Source: Parasulfuritortus sp037439465
GTDB lineage: Bacteria > Pseudomonadota > Gammaproteobacteria > Burkholderiales > Thiobacillaceae
Length of the DNA stretch: 64,000 nt
Direction of reading: 5' to 3'
Assembly: GCA_037439465.1 (NCBI GenBank)
Contig: JBBIVX010000006.1
Span: 1 to 64,000 of the forward strand
Every line of letters starts with the position of its first letter. The first letter of the stretch is position 1. The notes below the pieces were generated by a model, which saw only the letters and a list, made by a program, of their open reading frames with translations, was not told the origin of the DNA and did no database searches. Below, one piece after another: positions 17,318 to 24,839 of the stretch. A program made the translations under genes and the position numbers.

Positions 17318-18874
17318 TCACGCTGCACGACCAGACAGAAGGGAGACCGCAACGATGCCGGCGACATAAAGGCCGATCAGACCACCGAAGCCGGTCAGGA
17401 AAAGCCGTCTGTCGCGCTTCGCCTTGCGCTGCATGCGCTCGTTCTCGATCTCCGAGACCGAGCCGAGGATGGGCAGGCCGCTGATTTCGCGCAGGCTGCG
17501 GCCATCGAAGAACACCGGGCGCAACTGGCTGGCCACGAAGCTGGCGCCCAGCCCCGCGGCCAGAGCGGCCAGCAGGGTCAGCGGCAACAGGAACAGACGG
17601 TTGGGCGCCACGGGGGTGGCGGAGGCGCGCGGCGGATCGACCAGCCGGAAATCGGCGACGCTCCCGGTCTGCTCCATTTCGCCCGACAGGCTGGCCGATT
17701 CACGCCGCTCCACCAGGCCGGCGTAATTGCGCTTGTGGATTTCGTAATCGCGATTGAGCTGGGCCAGTTCGGCCTCCATCTCGGGCTGGGTCTTGATGAC
17801 GGAGACGATACGGTTGTATCGCGCCCCCATCTCACCTACCCGGGCGCGCAGCGAGGCGACCCTCGCCTCCGCCTCGTTGAGGGAAATCTTCAACTGCTGA
17901 TAGACCGGGTTGGAATTGACCGTCGCCGGCGGCTTGCCTGCCACCATCTTCTTGCGCTGGGCAATCTCCTGGCGTTTCTGCTCTTCGAGGTCGCGGATCA
18001 GACGCTTGGCGCTGATGACGTCGGGATGCTGGTCAGTGTACCGCTGCAACAAGGCATCCAGGCCGCGCTTCTGGGCTTCGATGCGGCCATCGAGCTCGGG
18101 CACCGTGATCTCGGGCACGAAGGCCGGCGCATCGATGGAGACCGTCGGCTGCTCGCCGGCGATCTGGCGGCGCAGGGCCTCGCGGGAATTCTCCGCCTCC
18201 CGCAGTTCCAGTCTTGCCTGGGAAAGCTGTTGACCGATTTCATAGACACGATCGGTGAGACCCTTGCCCTCGCCCAGCTGCAGGTCGATGTTGTGCAGCT
18301 TGAAGTCCTTGAGGCGCGACTCCGCCTCGGCGAGTTTCTTTTCATAGGAGGCGATCTGCTCGGCCAGGAAGGTCACCGCCGAACTAGAGTCCTTCTGTTT
18401 GCTGATGGCCGACTCGACGAAGATGGTGGTCAGCGACTGGACCACCCGCTTCGCCTTGGCCGGATCGGGATCGCGGTAGGACAGCGTGTAGAGGTTGTCG
18501 CGGCCGGCACTGTTGATCTGCAGGGTATTCATGACCTGGTCGACGAGCGCCTCCTGCGCGGCCTTGGACTTCGCGTTCAGGTCCAGGTCGGCCATGCGCA
18601 CCAGCTTCTCCACATTGGGCCGGCTGATCAGTGTCCGGCTCAGCATCACCACCCGCTGCTCGACATTCGGTTGCACCGCCAGACCCGCCATCAAGGGTCT
18701 GAGGATGGAGTCGGTATCGACGTAGATACGGGCGGAGGCCTCGTAGCGGTCAGGGATGCGCATCACCACCACGGCGGCGATGGCGCCCACCAGCCAGGCC
18801 ACGGCCAGCCCCAGCCAGCGATGCCGCCACATCGCGCGCAGTATCGACAACACTTGACGCAGCAGATCATCCAT
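17318..18874 (-). CDS. XrtA system polysaccharide chain length determinant (Wzz type, TIGR03007)
   Basis: A 518-residue inner-membrane polysaccharide co-polymerase. The N-terminal transmembrane segment is at about 17-36 (LGLAVAWLVGAIAAVVV), preceded by the basic WRHRW. A large periplasmic part rich in coiled coil follows (EKKLAEAESRLKDFK and a long helix to about 400). Two C-terminal hydrophobic segments come next (LFLLPLTLLAALAAGLGA and GGLIGLYVAGIVAVSLL). There is no kinase domain; the kinase is the separate downstream gene, as usual for this family. It sets polymer length and links polymerisation to export through the lipoprotein encoded 74 bp upstream. Confidence 0.94.
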   Translation of the reverse strand: MDDLLRQVLSILRAMWRHRWLGLAVAWLVGAIAAVVVMRIPDRYEASARIYVDTDSILRPLMAGLAVQPNVEQRVVMLSRTLISRPNVEKLVRMADLDLNAKSKAAQEALVDQVMNTLQINSAGRDNLYTLSYRDPDPAKAKRVVQSLTTIFVESAISKQKDSSSAVTFLAEQIASYEKKLAEAESRLKDFKLHNIDLQLGEGKGLTDRVYEIGQQLSQARLELREAENSREALRRQIAGEQPTVSIDAPAFVPEITVPELDGRIEAQKRGLDALLQRYTDQHPDVISAKRLIRDLEEQKRQEIAQRKKMVAGKPPATVNSNPVYQQLKISLNEAEARVASLRARVGEMGARYNRIVSVIKTQPEMEAELAQLNRDYEIHKRNYAGLVERRESASLSGEMEQTGSVADFRLVDPPRASATPVAPNRLFLLPLTLLAALAAGLGASFVASQLRPVFFDGRSLREISGLPILGSVSEIENERMQRKAKRDRRLFLTGFGGLIGLYVAGIVAVSLLSGRAA

Positions 18875-18948
18875 TTCTAGGGCCGGCTCATGTAGTTATT
18901 CCCGTTGCGCCGCACTGAACGGCGCAGGTTCGCTCCCCTGGACAAGGA

Positions 18949-19587
18949 TCAGAACCAGCTCTGGGGGATGATCAGCACATCGCCCGGTTTCACGTCGACA
19001 TTGGCCGAGACGTCGCCTCGCTTGATCAGATCGTCGAGACGCACGCCGTATTGCTTGCTGCCGCCTTCCGAGGTACGCAGTATGCTGGCCTTGTTGCCGG
19101 CGGCGAAGTCGGTGAGCCCCCCCACGGCGATCATCACGTCGAGCATGGTCATGTTCTGCTTGTAAGGCAGCGCCTGGGGCTTGGCGGCCTCGCCGACGAC
19201 GCGGATCTGCTCGCTGTAGGGGCCGACGAAACCAGTCACGATGACCGTGACGATGGGGTCACGCACGAACTTGCCCAAGTGCTGCTCGATCTCCCGTGCC
19301 AGGGCGGTGGAATCCTTGCCCATGGCCATGAGGTCCTCGATGAGGGGCGCCGCCAGGCGGCCGTCCGGCCGCACCGGAACCGACATGGACAACTCCGGGT
19401 TGCGCCAGACTATGATGTTCACGGTATCGCCCGGGCCGATGATGTAGCGGTAATCCGGCGACGCGGCCACCGTGGGCGCGGGCGGATGCATGGGAGCCGA
19501 GCTGCAGCCAGCAAACGCCAGGCCGGCAAGACTGATCATGAGAAGGCGGCCAACCAGGCCAGATAGAAAATCACCCAAGTGTTTCAT
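18949..19587 (-). CDS. Polysaccharide export outer-membrane lipoprotein (Wza-like, TIGR03027 type)
   Basis: A 212-residue lipoprotein with signal peptide and lipobox LAFAGC (lipidated Cys28). The Poly_export domain starts at YRYIIGPGDTVNIIVWRNPE and an SLBB-like domain follows (IRVVGEAAKPQALPY, DVMIAVGGLTDFAAGNKA). It ends KPGDVLIIPQSWF. It forms the outer-membrane channel through which the exopolysaccharide leaves. It is the first gene of the minus-strand operon that continues with the chain-length protein and kinase, and a sigma-54-like promoter lies about 83 bp upstream. Confidence 0.94.
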   Translation of the reverse strand: MKHLGDFLSGLVGRLLMISLAGLAFAGCSSAPMHPPAPTVAASPDYRYIIGPGDTVNIIVWRNPELSMSVPVRPDGRLAAPLIEDLMAMGKDSTALAREIEQHLGKFVRDPIVTVIVTGFVGPYSEQIRVVGEAAKPQALPYKQNMTMLDVMIAVGGLTDFAAGNKASILRTSEGGSKQYGVRLDDLIKRGDVSANVDVKPGDVLIIPQSWF

Positions 19588-19669
19588 CGCTACTCCCTTC
19601 GCTCAATGCAAGCGCTCGTGTACATGATAGGCATCCGCCCTAATCTTACCCCACAACGCCCCTGGATGA

Positions 19670-19685
19670 AGCAAGCCGGCGGCCA
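19670..19685 (-). promoter_or_regulatory. Sigma-54-like -24/-12 promoter for the export operon
   Basis: Reading on the minus strand, TGGCCGCCGGCTTGCT matches the -24/-12 consensus (TGGC, then TTGC, with GG and GC exactly 10 bases apart). Predicted start near 19659, leaving a leader of about 72 nt. A perfect palindrome CCAGGCGCCTGG (19693-19704) lies just upstream. In GC-rich DNA such a match can occur by chance, so the weight comes from its position. Confidence 0.5.
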
Positions 19686-19840
19686 TACCCAGCCAGGCGC
19701 CTGGCGCCTGTCAGCACGGCCTGGAGGGGCTTATTCAACTCCGGTTAAGTATGTATCAAATCTCGTCATCACGTAACCCTGTGCAAGATATTTGCCTGCT
19801 CGCCCTGGCTGACGTTGCAAGGATGTGACGGCAGGGCCGG

Positions 19841-20608
19841 TCAATCCCCTTGCCGCGGCTCGGCCAACCTGCCGTTTTCGGTAATGAGCCGCCACACCGG
19901 CGGCGATGCCCGCTTGATACTGGGCAGGGCCTCATCCACGGTTCCCAGACAGGGAATGCGCAAGCCATGGTAATCGACAGCAGGACCGATCTGATGAAAG
20001 ACGACGCCGAAGCGGCCGATCAGGCGATGCAAGGCCGGCTCCATCACCGCGTAACAATGGGTGACGCGATGGGCATAGACCATGCGCATCACCGCGGCGA
20101 ATAGCCCCAGGGAGATGTGGGGAAAGGTCCGCCGCTCGTCCCGCTCGAAGTAGCTATCGACATGCGGCGACACCCCGGCCAGGGTGCCCGCCTCACCCAG
20201 ACGGCGCTTGAAGGCCTTGGACACGGCGAAGCGCGAGATCTCGCCCAATCGCCGGCGTATTCCGGCATCGCCCACCCACTGCTCCAGCCGACAATGCGTT
20301 TCGATCGGGAACGGCGCCATCACATCTTTGGCATCCGCCAGGATGAGCCGGGCGGTCGCCGCGTAAATGCCGGTGCGGCGATGACGCACCAGATAGTGAT
20401 CGGAACGGGCATCGAACTCATCTTCCTCCCAGTGAAGTGGACGCCCCTCGCCATCCACTCCCGCCTTGCAATCCTCTTCCCGTTCGAAGCCGGTTTCAAG
20501 GCTGTAAACCTGGTAGCGCAGCACGAATGCCTGCATTCTCAGTTCCGGCGTATCGGCCGGAACCAGTTCGAAGTACTGGTTGAAGGCGGAAATCAAGTCG
20601 GGGTGCAT
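19841..20608 (-). CDS. PEP-CTERM/exosortase-associated acyltransferase (N-acyl amino acid synthase type, TIGR03694)
   Basis: A 255-residue GNAT-fold protein of the family found with exosortase loci. Landmarks shared with the second copy at 38525: YFELVPADTPELRMQAFVLRYQVY (written in part), SDHYLVRHRRTG, ATARLIL, EISRFAV and HISLGLF. Members of this family have been shown elsewhere to make long-chain N-acyl amino acids from acyl-ACP or acyl-CoA. The product here is unknown. It starts with ATG at 20608, divergent from the plus-strand operon at 20849, and is separated from the export gene by a 253-bp gap, so it has its own promoter region. Confidence 0.9.
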   Translation of the reverse strand: MHPDLISAFNQYFELVPADTPELRMQAFVLRYQVYSLETGFEREEDCKAGVDGEGRPLHWEEDEFDARSDHYLVRHRRTGIYAATARLILADAKDVMAPFPIETHCRLEQWVGDAGIRRRLGEISRFAVSKAFKRRLGEAGTLAGVSPHVDSYFERDERRTFPHISLGLFAAVMRMVYAHRVTHCYAVMEPALHRLIGRFGVVFHQIGPAVDYHGLRIPCLGTVDEALPSIKRASPPVWRLITENGRLAEPRQGD

Positions 20609-20774
20609 AAAGTATGCGGCATTACCTCATTCTGTTGTTCCTCGAAACCGCGCTATCGGGGCAAACCGCGAATAGTCCCGGATAGCGTCTCCCCTGGGAC
20701 CGACCGGCATACTTCCGATGGCAGACTGTCACGTTGGATCGCCGGGGCTGGCGACCATATCGCGACCAGGACTG

Positions 20775-20803
20775 TTGGGCTATATTACCGAGCGCTATAT
20801 ACA
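20775..20803 (+). promoter_or_regulatory. Likely sigma-70 promoter of the plus-strand biosynthetic operon
   Basis: TTGGGC at 20775-20780 and TATACA at 20798-20803, separated by 17 bp, in a locally AT-rich stretch. Predicted start is near 20811, about 38 nt ahead of the first gene. It is the best housekeeping-type promoter in the 240-bp divergent gap. A GG-N10-GC match nearby lacks the TTGC core and was not accepted. Confidence 0.5.
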
Positions 20804-20834
20804 ATGGTAGTAAATAAATGACGAGGGAATCACC

Positions 20835-20852
20835 ATGTCCCGGCAACCATGA
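20835..20852 (+). CDS. Five-codon leader ORF overlapping the start of the PP-loop gene
   Basis: ATG at 20835, preceded by GAGGGAA at a normal distance, encodes MSRQP and stops at TGA 20850-20852. That TGA overlaps the ATG (20849) of the PP-loop enzyme gene in an ATGA arrangement. The main gene has no Shine-Dalgarno of its own, so its translation may depend on ribosomes finishing this mini-ORF. It could also be chance or an indel artefact, but the main protein's N terminus fits the family as it stands. Confidence 0.45.
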   Translation: MSRQP

Positions 20853-21937
20853 GACGGTGTAAGACCTGCTTACTGCCAGAGGCCGCTGCTGGCGCAGATC
20901 TGGATGAAAAGGGTATCTGTCGTCACTGCCGTGAGCGCCGGCCCGGCGATGTCACCACCCTCCCCGATCCGGAGCACCGCCGCAATCTGGAAGAGACACT
21001 GAGCCACTGCCGGGGAGCAAAAGGGGCTCACTATGACTGCATCGTCCCCTTGAGTGGCGGCAAGGATAGTGTCTATCTGCTCTACAAGCTCAAGGTCGAG
21101 TACGGCCTGCGCGTCCTGGCCTTCACCGCGAACATCGATCTGCCTCAGGTGGCGTGGAGCAATATCCGGACGGCCCTGGACAAACTGGACATCGATCATC
21201 TGGTCTATACACCTGCGCCCAGCTTTTTCCGTCGGCTGTTCGCCTATTTGTTGCAGAACCAGGAAGCGCGCGGTGCGGTATATACCGTTTCCTACGTTTA
21301 TGCGCCGCTGTTCGAGGGCGAAGCGATACGCATCGCCATCGAAAAAAATATCCCGCTGATTCTGGCAGGCTATTCACCGGGGCAGCCGGACCCCGCCAGA
21401 ATGCGCTATGAGTTCTCGGCAGAGTTGATCAGGAGCGAGGACTGGACCCCACCGCATCTCAAGCAGTGTGGAGAATTCAGCGCCGACGAACTTCGCCAGT
21501 ATTTTTACAATCCCCTGGAATTGCCGGCGGGCACACGCTTTCCACGGTATCTCGCGCCGTATCATGCTTGGGACTATGACCAGGACGAAGTGATGCGCAA
21601 AGTAGCGGCGCTCGGTCTGGTCAAACGCAAGGGCCACGCCAGCCCGATCGTCAGCAACTATCCCATCAACTGGCTCTTGATGTACTCCGATATCAGGCAC
21701 TTCGGCTACAACCCCTATGCGCCTGAATTCGCCGCCCTGATCCGGGAAGGCAAGGCGAGTCTCGCCTATTGGCGGTTGCTGGGCCCGATCGTGGACCAGA
21801 TGATACGCCACCGCCTCTTTCTCGGCCGCGATGTGACACGCAGCATGCGCTGGCTGGGCCTGGAGGATGCGGACCTGAAAATCCGGCTGCCGGAAGGCGC
21901 CTACGACCCGCCATTGCTCCGCGCCAGGCCATCATGA
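20849..21937 (+). CDS. PP-loop ATPase, WbpG/N-acetyl sugar amidotransferase-like
   Basis: A 362-residue adenine nucleotide alpha-hydrolase with an N-terminal zinc-ribbon-like set of cysteines (C4, C7, C24, C27: CKTC...CRHC) and the ATP-PPase loop SGGKDS at 69-74. This layout is that of WbpG/PseA/LegN-type amidotransferases, which use ATP and ammonia from a partner to convert an activated carbonyl or acetamido group to an amidine. No HisH/HisF-type partner is present in the window, so the substrate may differ. It is the first gene of an 11.5-kb operon, and its stop overlaps the next ATG by 4 bp. Confidence 0.8.
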   Translation: MRRCKTCLLPEAAAGADLDEKGICRHCRERRPGDVTTLPDPEHRRNLEETLSHCRGAKGAHYDCIVPLSGGKDSVYLLYKLKVEYGLRVLAFTANIDLPQVAWSNIRTALDKLDIDHLVYTPAPSFFRRLFAYLLQNQEARGAVYTVSYVYAPLFEGEAIRIAIEKNIPLILAGYSPGQPDPARMRYEFSAELIRSEDWTPPHLKQCGEFSADELRQYFYNPLELPAGTRFPRYLAPYHAWDYDQDEVMRKVAALGLVKRKGHASPIVSNYPINWLLMYSDIRHFGYNPYAPEFAALIREGKASLAYWRLLGPIVDQMIRHRLFLGRDVTRSMRWLGLEDADLKIRLPEGAYDPPLLRARPS

Positions 21938-23703
21938 CGACAGCCCGGCCGTCGACCGTTCCCGCCTATTTTTTGGAGCGCGCCGCACGGTCCCCCGCGG
22001 CGATGGGATTCTACCGGCGCAGCGCCGATGGCTGGACAGGCGAAACCTGGGCGGCATTGCAAGGCTCGGTCAAGCGGCTTGCCTCGCATCTCGTCCGCCT
22101 CGGGCTGTCGCCCGGCGATAAGGTTGTGTTGATGATGCCGACTTCCATCGAGTGGGAGCTATGCCATCTGGCGACGCTGGCCGCGGGCGGTGTCGTGGTC
22201 GGCATCGACGCGCACGACGCTCCGGACAACATACAGCACATACTCGACATAACCCATCCGCGCGCGCTATTCGTCAGCGACCCGGCGCAGGCCCGGGCCT
22301 TGCAGGAGCGCCTCGTTCCGCCGCCGCTGTTGACCGTCAGCCGCAGCGAAGCCACGGACGGCAGTTGTCATTCGCTGCCAGCGCTCCTTGCCGCCGCGTG
22401 TGCGGAGATCGACCCCTGGCCGAGGGCCGAGCCGACGTCCCTGGCGACGATCATTTTCACATCCGGCAGCACCGGCCGGCCGAAAGGCATAGCCTATACC
22501 CATGCCCAACTGTGTCTCGCCTGCGAAGCCATACTGGATCGTTTTTCCGGCGTCGCCCAGGGCGCCCGCCTGGCCTGCTGGTTGCCGCTGTCCAACCTGT
22601 TCCAGCGCATCATCAACATCTGCGGCATGATCCGCGGCGCCGAATCGTACTTCGTCGACAACCCGGCGCAAATCGTCGAGCGCCTGCCCGAAATCCGTCC
22701 GACACTGTTCATCGGCGTGCCCCGCTTCTTCGAGAAGCTCCATGCCGGCATCGAGGACAACATCGCCCGACGGCCGGCCTGGGTGCGTCACGCTGCGCGC
22801 CGGGCCTGGAATATCGGCATGGAATACCGCCGGATAGAGCGTCAGGGGCGGCGGCCGGGCCTTTCCCTGGAGCTTGCTTATCGTCTGGCAGACGTCATTT
22901 TTCTCACCCGCTTACGCAGGTTGATGGGCTCCGATCTGCAATTCATGATCAGCGGTTCCGCGCCCATGCCAACCTGGCTATTGGAAAAGTTTCACGGTCT
23001 GGGCTGGCTGATTCTCGAAGCCTACGGAACAAGCGAGAACGTCATCCCGATCGCCGTCAATGCGCCGCAGGCTTACCGCTTCGGCAGCGTCGGGCGGCCC
23101 ATGCCCTGGAATGAGGTGCGCATCGCCGCAGACGGCGAACTGCTGGTTCGCGGGCCGGGAGTATTTCAAGGTTATTACGGCGATTCGTCCGGGACGGCGC
23201 CGCTGGATGACGAAAGGTTTCTGCACACGGGCGACTTCGCCCGCCAGGATGCGGACGGGTTCATCTGGCTCGAAGGCCGCAAGTCGGAGATATTCAAGAC
23301 ATCCACCGGCTGCCGCATTCCTCCGACGCCCATAGAGGAAAGCCTGAAACGGCTCCCCTATGTCGAACAGGCCGTGGTATTCGGCCGCGGCCGACCCATG
23401 CCGGTAGCGCTGCTGTGCCTCAGTCAGGCCATGCCGCAAGGGCGGCCGGCTGCCGCGCTGGCAACGACCATCGCCGCCGACGTGGCGCGGGTTTGCGCCG
23501 ATCTCGCCGTCCGCAACCGGCCGGCCGGCCTCCTGATCACCCGCCAGCCGCTGACCATCGCCGCCGGCGAGCTGACCAGCAATCTCAAACTGCGCCGCAG
23601 CGCCATCGAGGCCCGATACCAGGCGTCGCTCGACGCGCTCTACGCCGACATGGCAGGCAGAACGTCTGCGGCAGCAGGCATCGTCGTGAGGGAGGCACCA
23701 TGA
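21934..23703 (+). CDS. Long-chain acyl-CoA ligase-like AMP-binding enzyme
   Basis: A 589-residue adenylate-forming enzyme. The phosphate-binding motif is IIFTSGSTGRPKG (173-185), with LEAYGTSE (A5-like), HTGDFARQDADGFIWLEGR (A7/A8) and a C-terminal lysine in LTSNLKLRRSAI. It resembles FadD15-like long-chain fatty acid CoA ligases and would activate a fatty acid with ATP and CoA (or a carrier). The frame is open for 55 codons upstream, but the ATG at 21934 overlaps the previous TGA by 4 bp. The next gene, a thioester-reductase-like SDR, is also joined by an ATGA overlap, suggesting that ligase and reductase act in sequence. Confidence 0.87.
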   Translation: MTTARPSTVPAYFLERAARSPAAMGFYRRSADGWTGETWAALQGSVKRLASHLVRLGLSPGDKVVLMMPTSIEWELCHLATLAAGGVVVGIDAHDAPDNIQHILDITHPRALFVSDPAQARALQERLVPPPLLTVSRSEATDGSCHSLPALLAAACAEIDPWPRAEPTSLATIIFTSGSTGRPKGIAYTHAQLCLACEAILDRFSGVAQGARLACWLPLSNLFQRIINICGMIRGAESYFVDNPAQIVERLPEIRPTLFIGVPRFFEKLHAGIEDNIARRPAWVRHAARRAWNIGMEYRRIERQGRRPGLSLELAYRLADVIFLTRLRRLMGSDLQFMISGSAPMPTWLLEKFHGLGWLILEAYGTSENVIPIAVNAPQAYRFGSVGRPMPWNEVRIAADGELLVRGPGVFQGYYGDSSGTAPLDDERFLHTGDFARQDADGFIWLEGRKSEIFKTSTGCRIPPTPIEESLKRLPYVEQAVVFGRGRPMPVALLCLSQAMPQGRPAAALATTIAADVARVCADLAVRNRPAGLLITRQPLTIAAGELTSNLKLRRSAIEARYQASLDALYADMAGRTSAAAGIVVREAP

Positions 23704-24839
23704 ACAGCTATTTCTTGACCGGCGCCACCGGCACCGTAGGCAGCGCAATCGTGCCGCTGTTGCTCGAAATCCCGGATACCGAGGTTTGGGTATTGATTCG
23801 AGCCGCCTCCGCCGCGGCGATGACCGAACGGCTGGAATCGCTATTCAGGTTCTGGGGCATCCAGGCGGATACCGCCAAGCGTGGCCGCCTCCACGGCCTG
23901 CTGGGCGACACCGGCAAACCACGGTTCGGGTTGGAGCCGCCGGCATTCGAGAATCTGATCCAACACTGCACGCATATCCTCCATTGCGCGGGAACGGTCC
24001 GCATGAACCTATCCATAGAAGAGGCCCGGCGCGCCTCGGTGGGTTCCGCCTCGGAAATACTGGATATGGCGCGCCGCATTGCCCAGGCCGGCCGGCTCGC
24101 CAAGGTCGATATCGTCAGTACCGTCGGCGTCGCAGGCAAATATCGCGGCACCTTCCGGGAAGAGTGGCTGAACGCCTTCCCGGAGTTCCACAACACCTAT
24201 GAACACGCCAAGGCGGAGGCGGAGGCATTGATCAGAACCGCCCTGGAGACGGATCGCCTCCCCATCACCGTGCACCGGCCGAGCATGGTCATCGGCGATT
24301 CCGCGAGCGGCCGCGTCATTCACTTCCAAATATTCTATTTCCTGTGCGAGTTTCTCTCCGGCCGCAAGACCCTGGGGCTATACCCCGACTTCGCCGATGT
24401 GCGGCTGGATGTCGTGCCCTCCGACCTGGTCGCAAAAGCCATCGTCCTGTCCAGCCGCGACCCGGCGACGATAGGCCGCATCTTTCATCTTTCCTCGGGG
24501 CCCGAGCAGGCGCCGCGCATCGAGGATGTGAAAACAGCGGTGCGCCAGGCCTTCAAAAACCACGGGCTCCCGCTGCCGCTCGCGATCAACCTGCCCATGC
24601 GCCTTTACGCCGCGCTGGCGCGACTGGCGGCGCGACTGGCGCCCGCCAGTCAACGCAAGGCGTTGGCCACCCTGCCCATCTATCTGGATTATCTGGCCGA
24701 CCGCCAAGCCTTCGGCAACGAAAAGTTCGCCGCCTGGTTCGCGGGGCACGGCCATGTCATACCCGCCTGGCGGCAGTACCTGCCCAAGGTGCTCGAGTAC
24801 TATCTGTCTGTCCGCTATCCCCAGGAACCCCGGCCATGA
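23700..24839 (+). CDS. Thioester reductase-like SDR (NAD(P)-dependent, male-sterility type)
   Basis: A 379-residue extended short-chain dehydrogenase. The nucleotide-binding motif GATGTVG is at 8-14 and the catalytic pair Y167/K171 lies in TYEHAKAEAE. The strand-helix layout and HRPSMVIGDS are like the R domain of carboxylic acid reductases and fatty acyl-CoA reductases. Such enzymes reduce an acyl thioester to aldehyde or alcohol. The open frame upstream is shadow; the ATG at 23700 overlaps the ligase stop by 4 bp. The ligase and this reductase look like a split carboxylate reductase without an attached carrier domain. Epimerase or dehydratase activity is the main alternative. Confidence 0.82.
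   Translation: MNSYFLTGATGTVGSAIVPLLLEIPDTEVWVLIRAASAAAMTERLESLFRFWGIQADTAKRGRLHGLLGDTGKPRFGLEPPAFENLIQHCTHILHCAGTVRMNLSIEEARRASVGSASEILDMARRIAQAGRLAKVDIVSTVGVAGKYRGTFREEWLNAFPEFHNTYEHAKAEAEALIRTALETDRLPITVHRPSMVIGDSASGRVIHFQIFYFLCEFLSGRKTLGLYPDFADVRLDVVPSDLVAKAIVLSSRDPATIGRIFHLSSGPEQAPRIEDVKTAVRQAFKNHGLPLPLAINLPMRLYAALARLAARLAPASQRKALATLPIYLDYLADRQAFGNEKFAAWFAGHGHVIPAWRQYLPKVLEYYLSVRYPQEPRP

Noticed and set aside
20752..20766. GG-N10-GC match (TGGCGACCATATCGC) as a sigma-54 promoter for the plus-strand operon
   Set aside because: It lacks the TTGC core of the -12 element; the sigma-70 pair at 20775-20803 is better placed.
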